Source: Spirochaetales bacterium
GTDB taxonomy: Bacteria; Spirochaetota; Spirochaetia; DSM-27196; SLST01
Reading direction: 5' to 3'
Length of the DNA stretch: 23,972 nt
Assembly (NCBI GenBank): GCA_007130265.1
Contig: SLST01000149.1
Span: 1 to 23,972, forward strand
Of this stretch, positions 1 through 8,050 are shown in pieces (position 1 is the first letter of the stretch; each line of letters starts with the position of its first letter). The notes under the pieces are model-generated. The model did not search any database and was not told the DNA's origin. It worked only from the letters and a program-made list of their open reading frames with translations. Position numbers and translations under genes: made by a program.

Positions 1-1692
1 GATGTACTGCTCAATCTTCGTCCGTTTCAGATAAGGGTAGTTCGTCTTGCGATCCTTGTAGACGATGCTGAACACCTTGGAAGCGAGAACTTCCTTGTCC
101 GCCAGCCCGCAAGACAGCATGCCCTTGTCCACGAACACTTTCTCCGGGACCGTGACGACGGAGTACGCCCCGCTGGCACGGATCACGAGCACCCGGTCGT
201 AGGGCGATACCTTGAACAGCTCCTTTCCCGACGACAGGTTGTAGCCGAGATACCCGCTTGACGCGTCGTAGCGCAGACTCAGGTTCCGAACCGCGGCCTC
301 CCGGACGTCAACGCGCTCGAAGTTTCCAATCTCAGTCCGTCGTACGTACTCACTCTGGTAGTCGCCCACGACTTCGCCAAGATAGTCGATCGCGTACTCG
401 GTGATGTTCGCCAGATGATGGTCGACCTCTTTGAGACGCGTCATGATATCGGCGATTTCCTTTTTCGCTCTGTCGATGTCGTACCTCGAGATCCGCCGGA
501 TCGGAATCTTCAGAAGTCGGTCCACATCCTCATCCGTGACCTTCCTTCGTATCTCGCTGCGGTACGGCTCGAACCCCTCGATCACCGTCCTCGTGACCGC
601 GTCTGCCGTCTTCTCCTCCTCGATCCGTTTGTAGAGCCGCTCTTCGACGAATATCCGTTCGAGGGTTCGCGCGTGGAGTCGATCGAGGAGCTGGACGCGT
701 TCGAGCTCGAGCTCCTGATTGAGGATCGCGACGAGTCGCCTTGCATGGTGCTGAATCACCTCGGTGACCGTCATCGACGTAGGCTTGCCGTCCTTGATGA
801 CAAGCAGGTTGACGCTGATGGAGTTCTCGCACTCGGTGAACGCATAGAGCGAATCGACAACCTCCTGCGTGTACACACCGCGGGCGAGCTTGATCTCGAT
901 TTCCACGTGCTCAGCGGTGAAGTCGCTTATGGAGGCGATCTTCACTTTGTTCTTCCTTGCCGCGGCTTCAACGCTGTTAATGAGACTTTCCGTCGTGGAC
1001 CCGAACGGCAGCTCACGGACCACGATACGTTTCGGATCTGAGGTGTCGAGCTTGGCGCGCACGAGCACCTTTCCCTGGCCGTCATCATATCCTGAGACGT
1101 CGACATATCCGCCGCCGGGGAAGTCGGGGAAGAGCTCGAACGGCTCACCACGCAGGGCCATCCGGACGGCTTCACACACTTCAATAAAGTTATGCGGCAG
1201 GATCTTCGTAGACATCCCGACCGCGATTCCTTCGGCCCCGAGCACGAGCACCACGGGGAACTTTGCCGGAAAGACCACCGGTTCCTTTCGTCGTCCATCG
1301 TACGACGATTCGTACTCGGTAATGTCCGGCTGGTAGAGCATGCGCTTAGCCAGTGGGGTTGCTCTGCACTCGATATACCGTGGAGCGCTTGCCTCGTCGC
1401 CGGTGAGTATGTTGCCGAAGTTCCCCTGCTTGTCGATGAACAGATCCTTATTCGCTAGGACAACCAGGGCAGAGTTGATGGATGCATCCCCGTGAGGATG
1501 GTACTGCATGGAATGGCCCACGACGTTCGCAACTTTGTGGAACTTCCCGTCGTCCATCTCCAGCAGACTGTGGAGAATCCGGCGCTGGACAGGTTTCAGC
1601 CCGTCGTCGAGGTGCGGGATCGCGCGATCCTTAATGACGTAACTCGCGTACTCGAGGAAGTTGGTGTTGAACAGCGTATCTGCATAGGCCAT
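1..1692 (-). CDS. parC: DNA topoisomerase IV subunit A (partial, C-terminus beyond window)
   Basis: DNA-cleaving subunit of a type IIA topoisomerase, expected to work with the adjacent B subunit in chromosome decatenation and relaxation. The reading frame is open from ATG at 1692 to the window edge, giving the first 564 residues; the end of the protein is missing. Visible motifs are KPVQRRILHSL (about 33-43), YHPHGDA (about 64-70) and the active-site tyrosine Y106 in APRYIECR, followed by the tower and coiled-coil region and the start of the C-terminal domain. It begins directly after the parE stop codon with no gap, so the two are surely cotranscribed. In the quinolone-contact helix, the positions equivalent to E. 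coli GyrA S83 and D87 are Ala70 and Ser74. GyrA is the alternative, but the partner's ParE-like sequence favours ParC. The family is certain; the parC versus gyrA label is less so. Confidence 0.9.
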   Translation of the reverse strand, partial: MAYADTLFNTNFLEYASYVIKDRAIPHLDDGLKPVQRRILHSLLEMDDGKFHKVANVVGHSMQYHPHGDASINSALVVLANKDLFIDKQGNFGNILTGDEASAPRYIECRATPLAKRMLYQPDITEYESSYDGRRKEPVVFPAKFPVVLVLGAEGIAVGMSTKILPHNFIEVCEAVRMALRGEPFELFPDFPGGGYVDVSGYDDGQGKVLVRAKLDTSDPKRIVVRELPFGSTTESLINSVEAAARKNKVKIASISDFTAEHVEIEIKLARGVYTQEVVDSLYAFTECENSISVNLLVIKDGKPTSMTVTEVIQHHARRLVAILNQELELERVQLLDRLHARTLERIFVEERLYKRIEEEKTADAVTRTVIEGFEPYRSEIRRKVTDEDVDRLLKIPIRRISRYDIDRAKKEIADIMTRLKEVDHHLANITEYAIDYLGEVVGDYQSEYVRRTEIGNFERVDVREAAVRNLSLRYDASSGYLGYNLSSGKELFKVSPYDRVLVIRASGAYSVVTVPEKVFVDKGMLSCGLADKEVLASKVFSIVYKDRKTNYPYLKRTKIEQYI

Positions 1693-3567
1693 CTATATCA
1701 GGTTCTCCATGATGTACTCGCGTCGTTCGGGCGTGTTCTTTCCCATGTAGAACTCGAGCGTCGCCTGTATGCTCTTGATGTTCTTCAGGTTGACCGGCAC
1801 GAGCCGGATGTCCGGGCCGATGAACTGCCCGAACTCCCGCGGAGATATCTCGCCGAGGCCCTTGAACCTCGTAACCTCGGGCCCTGCGAGCTCCTTCATC
1901 GCCTGGTCACGCTCCTTCACGCTGTAGCAGTAGCGTGTCTCGCGTTTGTTCCGCACCCTGAACAGAGGAGTCTCCAGTATGTAGACGCGCCCGGTCACAA
2001 CGAGATCCTCAAAGTAGTTCAGGAAGAACGTCAGAAGCAAATTGCGAATGTGAAAGCCGTCGTAGTCGGCATCAGTTGCGATGACGATCCGGTCGTAGCG
2101 CAGTTCCTCCACATCGTTCTCGATGCCAAGAGCCATCATCATGTTGTATAGCTCTTCGTTACGATAGAGGTCTGCCCGTTTGCGCGAGTGCACGTTCTGG
2201 GGCTTGCCGCGCAGACTGAATATGGCCTGCAGGTACACGTCGCGGCAGCTGACCATGCTTCCGGAAGCGCTCGCTCCTTCGGTGATGAAGATCGTCGATT
2301 CTCTGCCCTTCTGGCCGTCCTGCAGATGGTACTTGCAGTCCTTGAGATTGGGAATCTTGAGCGCGATCTTCTTGGCAGCTTCCCTGGCTTCCTTCTTGAC
2401 GGCATTGAGCTCTTTGCGAAGCCGCTCATTGCTCAGGATCTTGTCGAGCAACGCCTTGTTCGCCTTTGAGTCCTTGTGCAGGAAATCGACGATCGCGCTC
2501 TTCGTCTCAGTGACGATCCAGCCTCGTATCTCCGTGTTCCCGAGCTTGTTCTTCGTCTGACTCTCGAATACCGGATTCTTGATACGGATCGCGATAGCGC
2601 CGGCCACCCCCTCACGCACGTCCACGCCGGAGAAGTTCTTTTTGTAGAACTCGTTCACGCCCTTGAGCAGACCCTCGCGAAAAGCACTCTGGTGAGAGCC
2701 TCCGTCCGAGGTGTACTGTCCGTTCACGAAACTGAAGTACGTCTCTCCGTAATTCTGCGTGTGGGTCAACGCGATCTCGAGCCGGTCGCCCTTGTGGTAC
2801 GCGATCGGGTATACCGTCTCGTCACCGACCTCGCTGTAAAGCAGATCACGCAGGCCGTTCTTGCTCTCGAACTTCTGTTTGCCAAGGTAGAGCGTAAGGC
2901 CGCTGTTCAGATAGGCGTAGTTCCACAGGCGCTGTTCGATAAACTCGCTGTTGAACTCGTACTCGTTGAAGATCTCGTCGTCGGGCTCGAACTCGATGTA
3001 TGTTCCGTTCTTCTCTTTCGTCTTGCCGGATTTCTCCTGAACGAGCGTTCCCTGGCGAAACAGCGCCTCCGAGTACTTTCCGTCGCGCATGGAGACGACA
3101 CGAAACTCGCTACTGAGAGCATTGACCGCCTTCGTCCCGACGCCGTTCAGTCCGACGGAGAACTGAAAGACATCGTCGTTATACTTCGCCCCCGTGTTGA
3201 TGACGCTGACGCACTCAATGACCTTGCCGAGCGGAATGCCTCGCCCGTAATCCCGCACCTTTGCCCGTCGACCCCTGAGATCGATCTGAATCGTTGACCC
3301 GGCTCCCATGATGTACTCGTCGACCGCATTGTCGATGACTTCCTTCAGCAGGATGTAGATACCGTCGTCGAGGTTGGACCCGTCGCCGAGTCGCCCGATG
3401 TACATACCCGTCCGCAGGCGGATATGCTCGAGAGAGCTCAGCGTCTTTATCTTGCTTTCGTCGTAGGTCTGCTTCTCAGGTGCAGCTACTGCCTCGCCGC
3501 GCTTCGCTGCGGCACCACGTCTCGCCGCGGCGCCACGCTTTGCCGCAGCGGTTGTTCCCCTTCCCAT
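1693..3567 (-). CDS. parE: DNA topoisomerase IV subunit B
   Basis: ATPase subunit of the type IIA topoisomerase, 624 residues, close to usual ParE length. The GHKL ATPase domain shows KEVIDNAVDE (about 75-84, with the Mg-binding Asn80), DYGRGIP (106-112) and GVGTKAVNAL (142-151). The TOPRIM domain shows the catalytic Glu430 and the metal-binding DADYDG (499-504). Two oddities: TOPRIM reads EGASASGSM where most relatives have EGDSA, so Asp is Ala432; and the first about 30 residues are an Ala/Arg/Lys-rich tail with three 6-residue repeats AAA(K/R)RG that precede the normal domain start. GAGG lies 4-5 nt before the ATG. The gene is followed without a gap by the A subunit and has a good extended -10 promoter upstream. 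Confidence 0.93.
   Translation of the reverse strand: MGRGTTAAAKRGAAARRGAAAKRGEAVAAPEKQTYDESKIKTLSSLEHIRLRTGMYIGRLGDGSNLDDGIYILLKEVIDNAVDEYIMGAGSTIQIDLRGRRAKVRDYGRGIPLGKVIECVSVINTGAKYNDDVFQFSVGLNGVGTKAVNALSSEFRVVSMRDGKYSEALFRQGTLVQEKSGKTKEKNGTYIEFEPDDEIFNEYEFNSEFIEQRLWNYAYLNSGLTLYLGKQKFESKNGLRDLLYSEVGDETVYPIAYHKGDRLEIALTHTQNYGETYFSFVNGQYTSDGGSHQSAFREGLLKGVNEFYKKNFSGVDVREGVAGAIAIRIKNPVFESQTKNKLGNTEIRGWIVTETKSAIVDFLHKDSKANKALLDKILSNERLRKELNAVKKEAREAAKKIALKIPNLKDCKYHLQDGQKGRESTIFITEGASASGSMVSCRDVYLQAIFSLRGKPQNVHSRKRADLYRNEELYNMMMALGIENDVEELRYDRIVIATDADYDGFHIRNLLLTFFLNYFEDLVVTGRVYILETPLFRVRNKRETRYCYSVKERDQAMKELAGPEVTRFKGLGEISPREFGQFIGPDIRLVPVNLKNIKSIQATLEFYMGKNTPERREYIMENLI
3496..3549 (-). repeat. 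Three in-frame 18-nt repeats encoding AAA(K/R)RG at the ParE N-terminus
   Basis: Residues 7-24 of the ParE product consist of three consecutive 6-residue units, AAAKRG, AAARRG and AAAKRG. The DNA copies are diverged at third positions, so this is an old or selected protein repeat rather than a fresh slippage product. The composition resembles basic, histone H1-like DNA-binding tails. Confidence 0.75.
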
Positions 3568-3612
3568 ACAACCTCACGGTGACGGCTCCAAAGAGCATGC
3601 CAAGTTGCTCTG

Positions 3613-3641
3613 AGAGTACCACAACTGATGGGCTTGATCAA
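3613..3641 (-). promoter_or_regulatory. Predicted sigma-70-type promoter for parE-parC
   Basis: On the minus strand, TTGATC (3641-3636) and TACTCT (3618-3613) are separated by exactly 17 nt. A TGG directly before TACTCT makes an extended -10. The predicted start near 3606 leaves a leader of about 39 nt that carries the parE ribosome-binding site. This is read from the sequence by eye and is not experimentally supported. Confidence 0.45.
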
Positions 3642-3668
3642 ATCGAAGCCGTCGCCGACAATCGTGCC

Positions 3669-4622
3669 ATGCGCATTCTTCCACGCTTCGCGCTCCCCTT
3701 GCTCGCCTTCACGGTAGGCGTCGCCACATTCCTCCCCGGCTGCCGTACCGCCCCGTCTGAGGGATCCTCGGTCTCCGATGAACACGTTCTGAACGACGAG
3801 TTGCGACAGCTGGAGAGCGAGCTCGACCGCACCGCCACAGACCTCGCAGAGCGGGATGAACAACTCGCTCGCCTCGAGGCCGACTTCGAGTCGCTTCAGA
3901 GTGACCTTTCACGGGCGCTATATCAGCTCGGCGCATTGCGCGAGGATCGTCTTGATCTCCAGCAGGAGCTCGCGGGGCTCGAGAGAGAGCTCAGCCGCCT
4001 TCGCGACGCAGCCGGCGTCGCCGGGCGTCGCGAACCGGCGCACCCGTCGGGCGCACTCAAGGCCGACGAATCGGTTCTCCGCCCTCTGGAGGGAGCTCAG
4101 TTTGAACGCGTGCCGTACCTGGGGCTGCGCAATGATCCACGCGAGGCGCAGCGACTCGCATCATCTGCGCCCGGAGTCGGGGTCGACACGACGCATCGGC
4201 TGCCGATCATGTTCGATACGCGGCTCTCGCTCGACCAGACAGGGGTCTATCTGACGATCGTAGACCCGGAGCACGAACCGCGGCTCGTGCTCACGGTTCA
4301 GTACGTCGACACCGATACGCCACTGTGGCTGCACACCGCTCTGATCACGACCGAGGGAGGAGACCCTGTCGACCCGATCGAACCGTTCGTCTTCGAGGGT
4401 GAGTCGATCCGGCAGACCGACGGCCGACTCCTGCGCGAAGCCCTCGTCAAAGTTACGGACGCCTCAGCCACTACCAGACTGACTTCGATGCTGAGTTCGC
4501 AGCACCTGCTGCTGATGCTTCTTGGCGAGGGTGACCCGGTGTCGTATCGACCGTCGGTCTCCGAACGCGCGGCGATGTCGAACATGATCTATGCGTTCAT
4601 CGATCTCGGCGGGTTCCGATGA
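3669..4622 (+). CDS. Coiled-coil lipoprotein of unknown function
   Basis: Predicted 317-residue lipoprotein. The ATG at 3669 was chosen because it puts a signal peptide at the very N-terminus: basic start, hydrophobic stretch to residue 22, then lipobox FLPGC with lipidated Cys25. Frames opening further upstream add a proline/arginine-rich segment that would bury this signal. Residues about 38-110 are rich in Glu, Leu, Gln and Arg with heptad spacing, typical of a coiled coil. Residues about 130-317 form a predicted folded domain rich in beta-like segments that I do not recognise. No clear Shine-Dalgarno is seen. The M23 peptidase gene follows after 4 nt and is probably translationally coupled, so a role in the cell envelope or peptidoglycan is a reasonable inference. 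Confidence 0.8.
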   Translation: MRILPRFALPLLAFTVGVATFLPGCRTAPSEGSSVSDEHVLNDELRQLESELDRTATDLAERDEQLARLEADFESLQSDLSRALYQLGALREDRLDLQQELAGLERELSRLRDAAGVAGRREPAHPSGALKADESVLRPLEGAQFERVPYLGLRNDPREAQRLASSAPGVGVDTTHRLPIMFDTRLSLDQTGVYLTIVDPEHEPRLVLTVQYVDTDTPLWLHTALITTEGGDPVDPIEPFVFEGESIRQTDGRLLREALVKVTDASATTRLTSMLSSQHLLLMLLGEGDPVSYRPSVSERAAMSNMIYAFIDLGGFR

Positions 4623-4626
4623 AGCG

Positions 4627-5562
4627 ATGAGAGCGCAGAAGACCGTCGGAACCCTCTTGAACCGGTCGCTCATCCTGGTATCGTTGCTCGCCCTCGCGTG
4701 TTCCGCCCAGTCGGCGCGAGCGGCGGATTACGCCTTCCCTATCGCCGGCGACCGGGAGGTTCTCTGGTGGGAAGAGTACCACTGGGACGGCAATCTGGCG
4801 GTGGATATTGGCATTCATCCGGGCTTCGCGCCCGGCACTCCGGAGCGTCTGGAGTTCTACCGAAGGGCCGTCGTGGCCGTGACCTCTGGAGAGGCTTCTC
4901 GTCTCGACAATCCGCGGGGCGGCATCGCCGTGCTGTTGCACGGCGACGACAATCGCACCTACTACTACGCGCACCTGTCGAGTTCGACGATCACCGAGAC
5001 GCGGCGAGTGTCTCGGGGAGAGCGACTGGGACAGATAGGCCGAACGGGAACGTGGACGCAGTACCTCGATCCGCATCTCCACTTCGCAATCGCCACCGGC
5101 CATCGACACGGGTTTGACTGGGCCGCGGACATCAACCCGGTCACCTGGATCGAGCGAACCTTCGGGCTTGCCCCCAGCCCGACGACAACCGAGGCGTATC
5201 CCCTCGCCGAGCCTTCAGGGATACCGCTCTTTGACGAGTACGAGACGCGTGAGTCATTCGTCGAGACGGCTGCCGGTAACCCGCTCCTTGCGGGGACGAC
5301 TGTGGCGCCGCGCCGACCCGGACGGGTTGCGGTACGGGCACCGCTGACCGGGATCGTCCGTATCCATGTTGATACGCCGCTCGGAACGCGGATGCAGATC
5401 ACCAACGCAAGGGCCGGATGGAGCGTCATCATCTCCGGGGCCATCGCCCCGATCGTGCGTCACGGCGAGCTTGTCTACCGCGAGTCACTGATCGGCTTCA
5501 TCGAAGGAGCGCTCCACTACATGACATTCCACCGTGGGCAGCCGGTTGATCCCGCACGGTAG
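4627..5562 (+). CDS. Exported M23 (LytM) metallopeptidase with a second degenerate LytM copy
   Basis: Predicted peptidoglycan endopeptidase, 311 residues. Start ATG 4627 gives a standard signal peptide ending SARA|ADY (about residue 33). The first LytM domain (about 35-178) shows a His52...Asp60 pair in YHWDGNLAVD, YAHL with His116, and HLHF with His150 and His152. This matches the zinc-binding and catalytic set of the family, so it is probably active. Residues about 232-311 look like a second LytM fold: APLTGIV near the start, then a final LHYMTFHRGQPVDPA that mirrors the usual HLHFEVRxNGxPVDP ending. This copy lacks the first motif and YAHL and keeps only one His, so it is probably non-catalytic. 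It lies 4 nt after a coiled-coil lipoprotein gene, suggesting a joint envelope role. Confidence 0.85.
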   Translation: MRAQKTVGTLLNRSLILVSLLALACSAQSARAADYAFPIAGDREVLWWEEYHWDGNLAVDIGIHPGFAPGTPERLEFYRRAVVAVTSGEASRLDNPRGGIAVLLHGDDNRTYYYAHLSSSTITETRRVSRGERLGQIGRTGTWTQYLDPHLHFAIATGHRHGFDWAADINPVTWIERTFGLAPSPTTTEAYPLAEPSGIPLFDEYETRESFVETAAGNPLLAGTTVAPRRPGRVAVRAPLTGIVRIHVDTPLGTRMQITNARAGWSVIISGAIAPIVRHGELVYRESLIGFIEGALHYMTFHRGQPVDPAR

Positions 5563-5593
5563 ACACTTGCACGTACAACTTATACCATAGGCC

Positions 5594-6157
5594 ATGGCCC
5601 GAATCCGTGTTGTCGAACCGGCGGTTGCCGAAGGCGAGCTCGCCGCCATCTACGAAGAGCTCACCTCGTCCCGCGGCAAGCTGGCCGAGGTTCACAAGAT
5701 CCAGAGCCTCAACCCGGCGAGCATCCGCGATCACATGAACCTCTATATGACAGTCATGTTCTCACATTCACCGCTCACACGCGCCCAACGCGAGATGATG
5801 GCCGTCGTGGTCTCGGCGGCGAACGACTGCCCTTACTGTATCGCACACCATGCCGAGGCGCTCGATCACTACTGGCAGAATCGCAAACGGGTCGAACGGC
5901 TCGCTGACGTAGGTGCCCGACTCGACGGGCTGAGCGACCGCGAGCGGGCGCTCTGCTCGTATGCATCACTCGTTACCCGGGAGCCCGGTTCCGCGGACGC
6001 TGCGACAATCCAGGAAGAGCTACGCCGCTGCGGGCTCGACGACCGGGCGATACTCGACGCAACGCTGGTTGTCTCCTACTTCAACTTCGTCAACCGCATG
6101 GTTCTCGCGCTCGGCGTCGACCTTGAGGAAGAGGCCGGCGGCTACCGTTACGACTGA
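5594..6157 (+). CDS. AhpD-like peroxidase-related protein (carboxymuconolactone decarboxylase family)
   Basis: A 187-residue all-helical protein of the AhpD/CMD superfamily. Its core, LTRAQREMMAVVVSAANDCP (about 61-80) leading into CPYCIAHHAEAL (79-90), carries the redox pair Cys79-x-x-Cys82 followed by His85/His86. This matches the peroxidase-related branch of the family, whose members are thought to reduce peroxides by disulfide exchange; the physiological substrate is unknown. No signal peptide is visible, so it is probably cytoplasmic. It lies 31 nt after the M23 gene with no obvious Shine-Dalgarno, only an AGG two bases from the ATG, and could be read through from upstream or transcribed separately. 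The family call is firm and the precise function is not. Confidence 0.85.
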   Translation: MARIRVVEPAVAEGELAAIYEELTSSRGKLAEVHKIQSLNPASIRDHMNLYMTVMFSHSPLTRAQREMMAVVVSAANDCPYCIAHHAEALDHYWQNRKRVERLADVGARLDGLSDRERALCSYASLVTREPGSADAATIQEELRRCGLDDRAILDATLVVSYFNFVNRMVLALGVDLEEEAGGYRYD

Positions 6158-6215
6158 CGCCGCGGCGGCGTCGCCGTCGGCCGGGTTGACGCAACGCTGG
6201 TTCCTTCCGATCACA

Positions 6216-7127
6216 TCACCGGCTCGTGCGAACATATTCGCCTCCCGCGGTCAACGCGGCGCCGATTCCCAGAAGGGCGATGCCGACGATGCACCAGGGC
6301 CCGACCATTGGCGTCCCCAGGATGAACGGTACGAGCAACAGGGGAACGGCAACATAGGCAAGATCATAGGTCGCACTCATCATCGACGCACGGCACGACC
6401 TCAGATAGGACCACTGGATCATTCCGAACGCTCCCGCCGCGCCGATGAAGCTCAGCACGAAGAGCACCCAGTTCGCTCCGGTCGTCGGCAGAAAGGTGTT
6501 GCCGGCCTCACCCGACTGTGCGACGCCTTTCGCGATCGCGTCGAGTGCCGCCAGCCCGCCCCCTGCTACACCGAAGAGGATCTCCTGAATCGCCGGACGC
6601 CCGCCCCGCATCAGCACCGCCGCGAGCGGCGTCAGGAGGATCCAGAGCCCGGCGACGATGAACAGGCGGGATCTCGACGCATCGTACAGCGAAGGCACAT
6701 CCTGGGTGAGCTCCGAGACTCCGATAACGAGGGTCCCGGAAACGATCAGAAGGACGCCGAGTAGCTGGCGCGGCGCGATGTGTTCGTGGAGGCGCAGGCG
6801 CGAGTAGACCAGCAGCGCCCCGAGTCCGAGCCCGTACATCGACGTGTAGTACACCGTCGGTGCGAACCGGTTGGCGACGATGACCCAGAGCGGCGTCGTG
6901 AAGTTAAGCGCTATGCCGAGTGCGTAGATGACGCGGGAACGACGGCGGGCCGCCGCGATAGCGACCGCCACCGCGGGCGTCGCAGCACCGCCGGAAGCAC
7001 CGCCGGAAGCACCGCCGGCCCCCAGCCCGGAGATTCCCAGCTTCATGACACCTTTCGAAAGATGGACGGCAGAGCTTCCCACGATCCCGATCGCCATCGC
7101 GACGATCGCCCCGACACCGAGACTCAT
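6216..7127 (-). CDS. DMT/EamA-like multi-pass membrane protein
   Basis: A 303-residue protein with about ten hydrophobic segments in two halves, the pattern of the drug/metabolite transporter superfamily. Family level only: no substrate signature is evident. The first helix is followed by a glycine-rich loop, GGASGGASGGA (38-48), encoded by a short tandem DNA repeat. The start codon overlaps the stop of the upstream N-acyltransferase (ATGA, 7124-7127), and CCGGAAG precedes it, so translational coupling is likely. Being the third gene of an acyltransferase pair suggests it could move the lipid product or a precursor across the membrane. That is inference from position alone. Confidence 0.75.
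   Translation of the reverse strand: MSLGVGAIVAMAIGIVGSSAVHLSKGVMKLGISGLGAGGASGGASGGAATPAVAVAIAAARRRSRVIYALGIALNFTTPLWVIVANRFAPTVYYTSMYGLGLGALLVYSRLRLHEHIAPRQLLGVLLIVSGTLVIGVSELTQDVPSLYDASRSRLFIVAGLWILLTPLAAVLMRGGRPAIQEILFGVAGGGLAALDAIAKGVAQSGEAGNTFLPTTGANWVLFVLSFIGAAGAFGMIQWSYLRSCRASMMSATYDLAYVAVPLLLVPFILGTPMVGPWCIVGIALLGIGAALTAGGEYVRTSR
6984..7017. repeat. 12-bp tandem repeat, about 2.8 copies, inside the DMT gene
   Basis: The unit gcaccgccggaa occurs twice and then as gcaccgccgg, with no mismatch between copies. It is in frame and encodes the Gly/Ala/Ser linker after the first membrane helix of the DMT protein. Perfect copies suggest recent slippage, so length could vary between strains without shifting frame. 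Confidence 0.85.
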
Positions 7128-8050
7128 GGCGCTTCCGGAAGCACGAAACGGGAAGGATTGGTGCTCTCGTACGGATCGAGAAACCGTAACACGGTGCGGG
7201 GATTGAGCCCGTTGATGGGGACGGCGATGGCGACCTCGACCGCATCACCAAAGTCGGCGTCAACGGCGGCGTCGAAGGCAAGCATGCCGGGATGCGCCTT
7301 GAGGTAGGAGAGCAGGATCGGAGGGAAGCCCCACCCCGCGCGCCCGGCCTCCCGCTGAACCGCCTCCAGCGCCTCTGCGGCGGTGGTCTCCGGCGACTCG
7401 TGCCGATCGACGCGGGGAGCTTGATACGGGATGCGGCCGACCACCAGCCCAGCCTCAGCCCGGTGATGCCGAAAGAGGTACCCGGTGATCCGCGCGACTG
7501 CGTCCGGAGGAAGCGAGCGGTAGAGCGAGACGTTGCCGAACAGGTAGCCGACGTCCGGCCATTCACGAGTCATCGCGCCCAGCCCGGTCCAGATAGAGAA
7601 GAGTCCCTGAAGCGCACGCCGCGCTTCCTGGTTGACGACCGAACGCCCGAGCTCGACGGATCTCGCGAGATACTCGCGGACGAAGGGTTCGCTGAAACGG
7701 AACAGCCGCGAGGTGCGCAGTGCGTCGAGTCCGCCATGCCGCATCGCCCAGCTGCAGTGGATCGCGCGGTAGACCGCGACGATCTGACGTTCCAGGGGGT
7801 CCCAGGAAATGAGCTGTGAGTACCACGGCCACCCGGTATCGAACGAATCGATATCGCGCGCCACATTCCGTCCGGCGCCGACTTTCCGGAACTCGCGTTC
7901 CCGTATACGGCCGATCTCATCCATCGCTGCCGGCGCCTCACCCGCGGTAACGAGGTGGATCTCGAGGTCTTTGAACCGCGCGACGCGCGTATCCTCGGTG
8001 AGCTCCAGGGCGATGCGGCGAGGGTCTCCTGCAGGCGTTATCTCTACCAT
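7124..8050 (-). CDS. GlsB/OlsB-like N-acyltransferase (GNAT fold, aminoacyl-lipid synthesis)
   Basis: A 308-residue protein. The segment EIGRIREREFRKVGAG (45-60) followed by IDSFDTGWPWYSQLISWDP (67-85), and later ELGRSVV (133-139), fits the family of Bacteroides GlsB and rhizobial OlsB. Those enzymes attach a 3-hydroxyacyl chain from acyl-ACP to the amino group of glycine or ornithine, making the lyso form of an aminoacyl lipid. ATG 8050 is preceded by GGAGGG at a 5-nt spacing, an excellent ribosome-binding site. The gene overlaps the upstream O-acyltransferase by 7 nt and the downstream membrane protein by 4 nt. Having both acyltransferases adjacent supports the pathway; whether the amino acid is glycine, ornithine or another cannot be read from the sequence. 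The older label for this family is hemolysin-like. Confidence 0.72.
   Translation of the reverse strand: MVEITPAGDPRRIALELTEDTRVARFKDLEIHLVTAGEAPAAMDEIGRIREREFRKVGAGRNVARDIDSFDTGWPWYSQLISWDPLERQIVAVYRAIHCSWAMRHGGLDALRTSRLFRFSEPFVREYLARSVELGRSVVNQEARRALQGLFSIWTGLGAMTREWPDVGYLFGNVSLYRSLPPDAVARITGYLFRHHRAEAGLVVGRIPYQAPRVDRHESPETTAAEALEAVQREAGRAGWGFPPILLSYLKAHPGMLAFDAAVDADFGDAVEVAIAVPINGLNPRTVLRFLDPYESTNPSRFVLPEAP

Noticed and set aside
2476..3297. Plus-strand open frame (273 codons) opposite parE
   Set aside because: It mirrors conserved ParE ATPase sequence and has no independent support.
6156..6172. Hairpin GACGCCGCGGCGGCGTC between convergent genes as a terminator
   Set aside because: The inverted repeat is real (7-8 bp stem) and overlaps the stop of the upstream gene, but no T-tract follows on either strand, so rho-independent termination is not supported.
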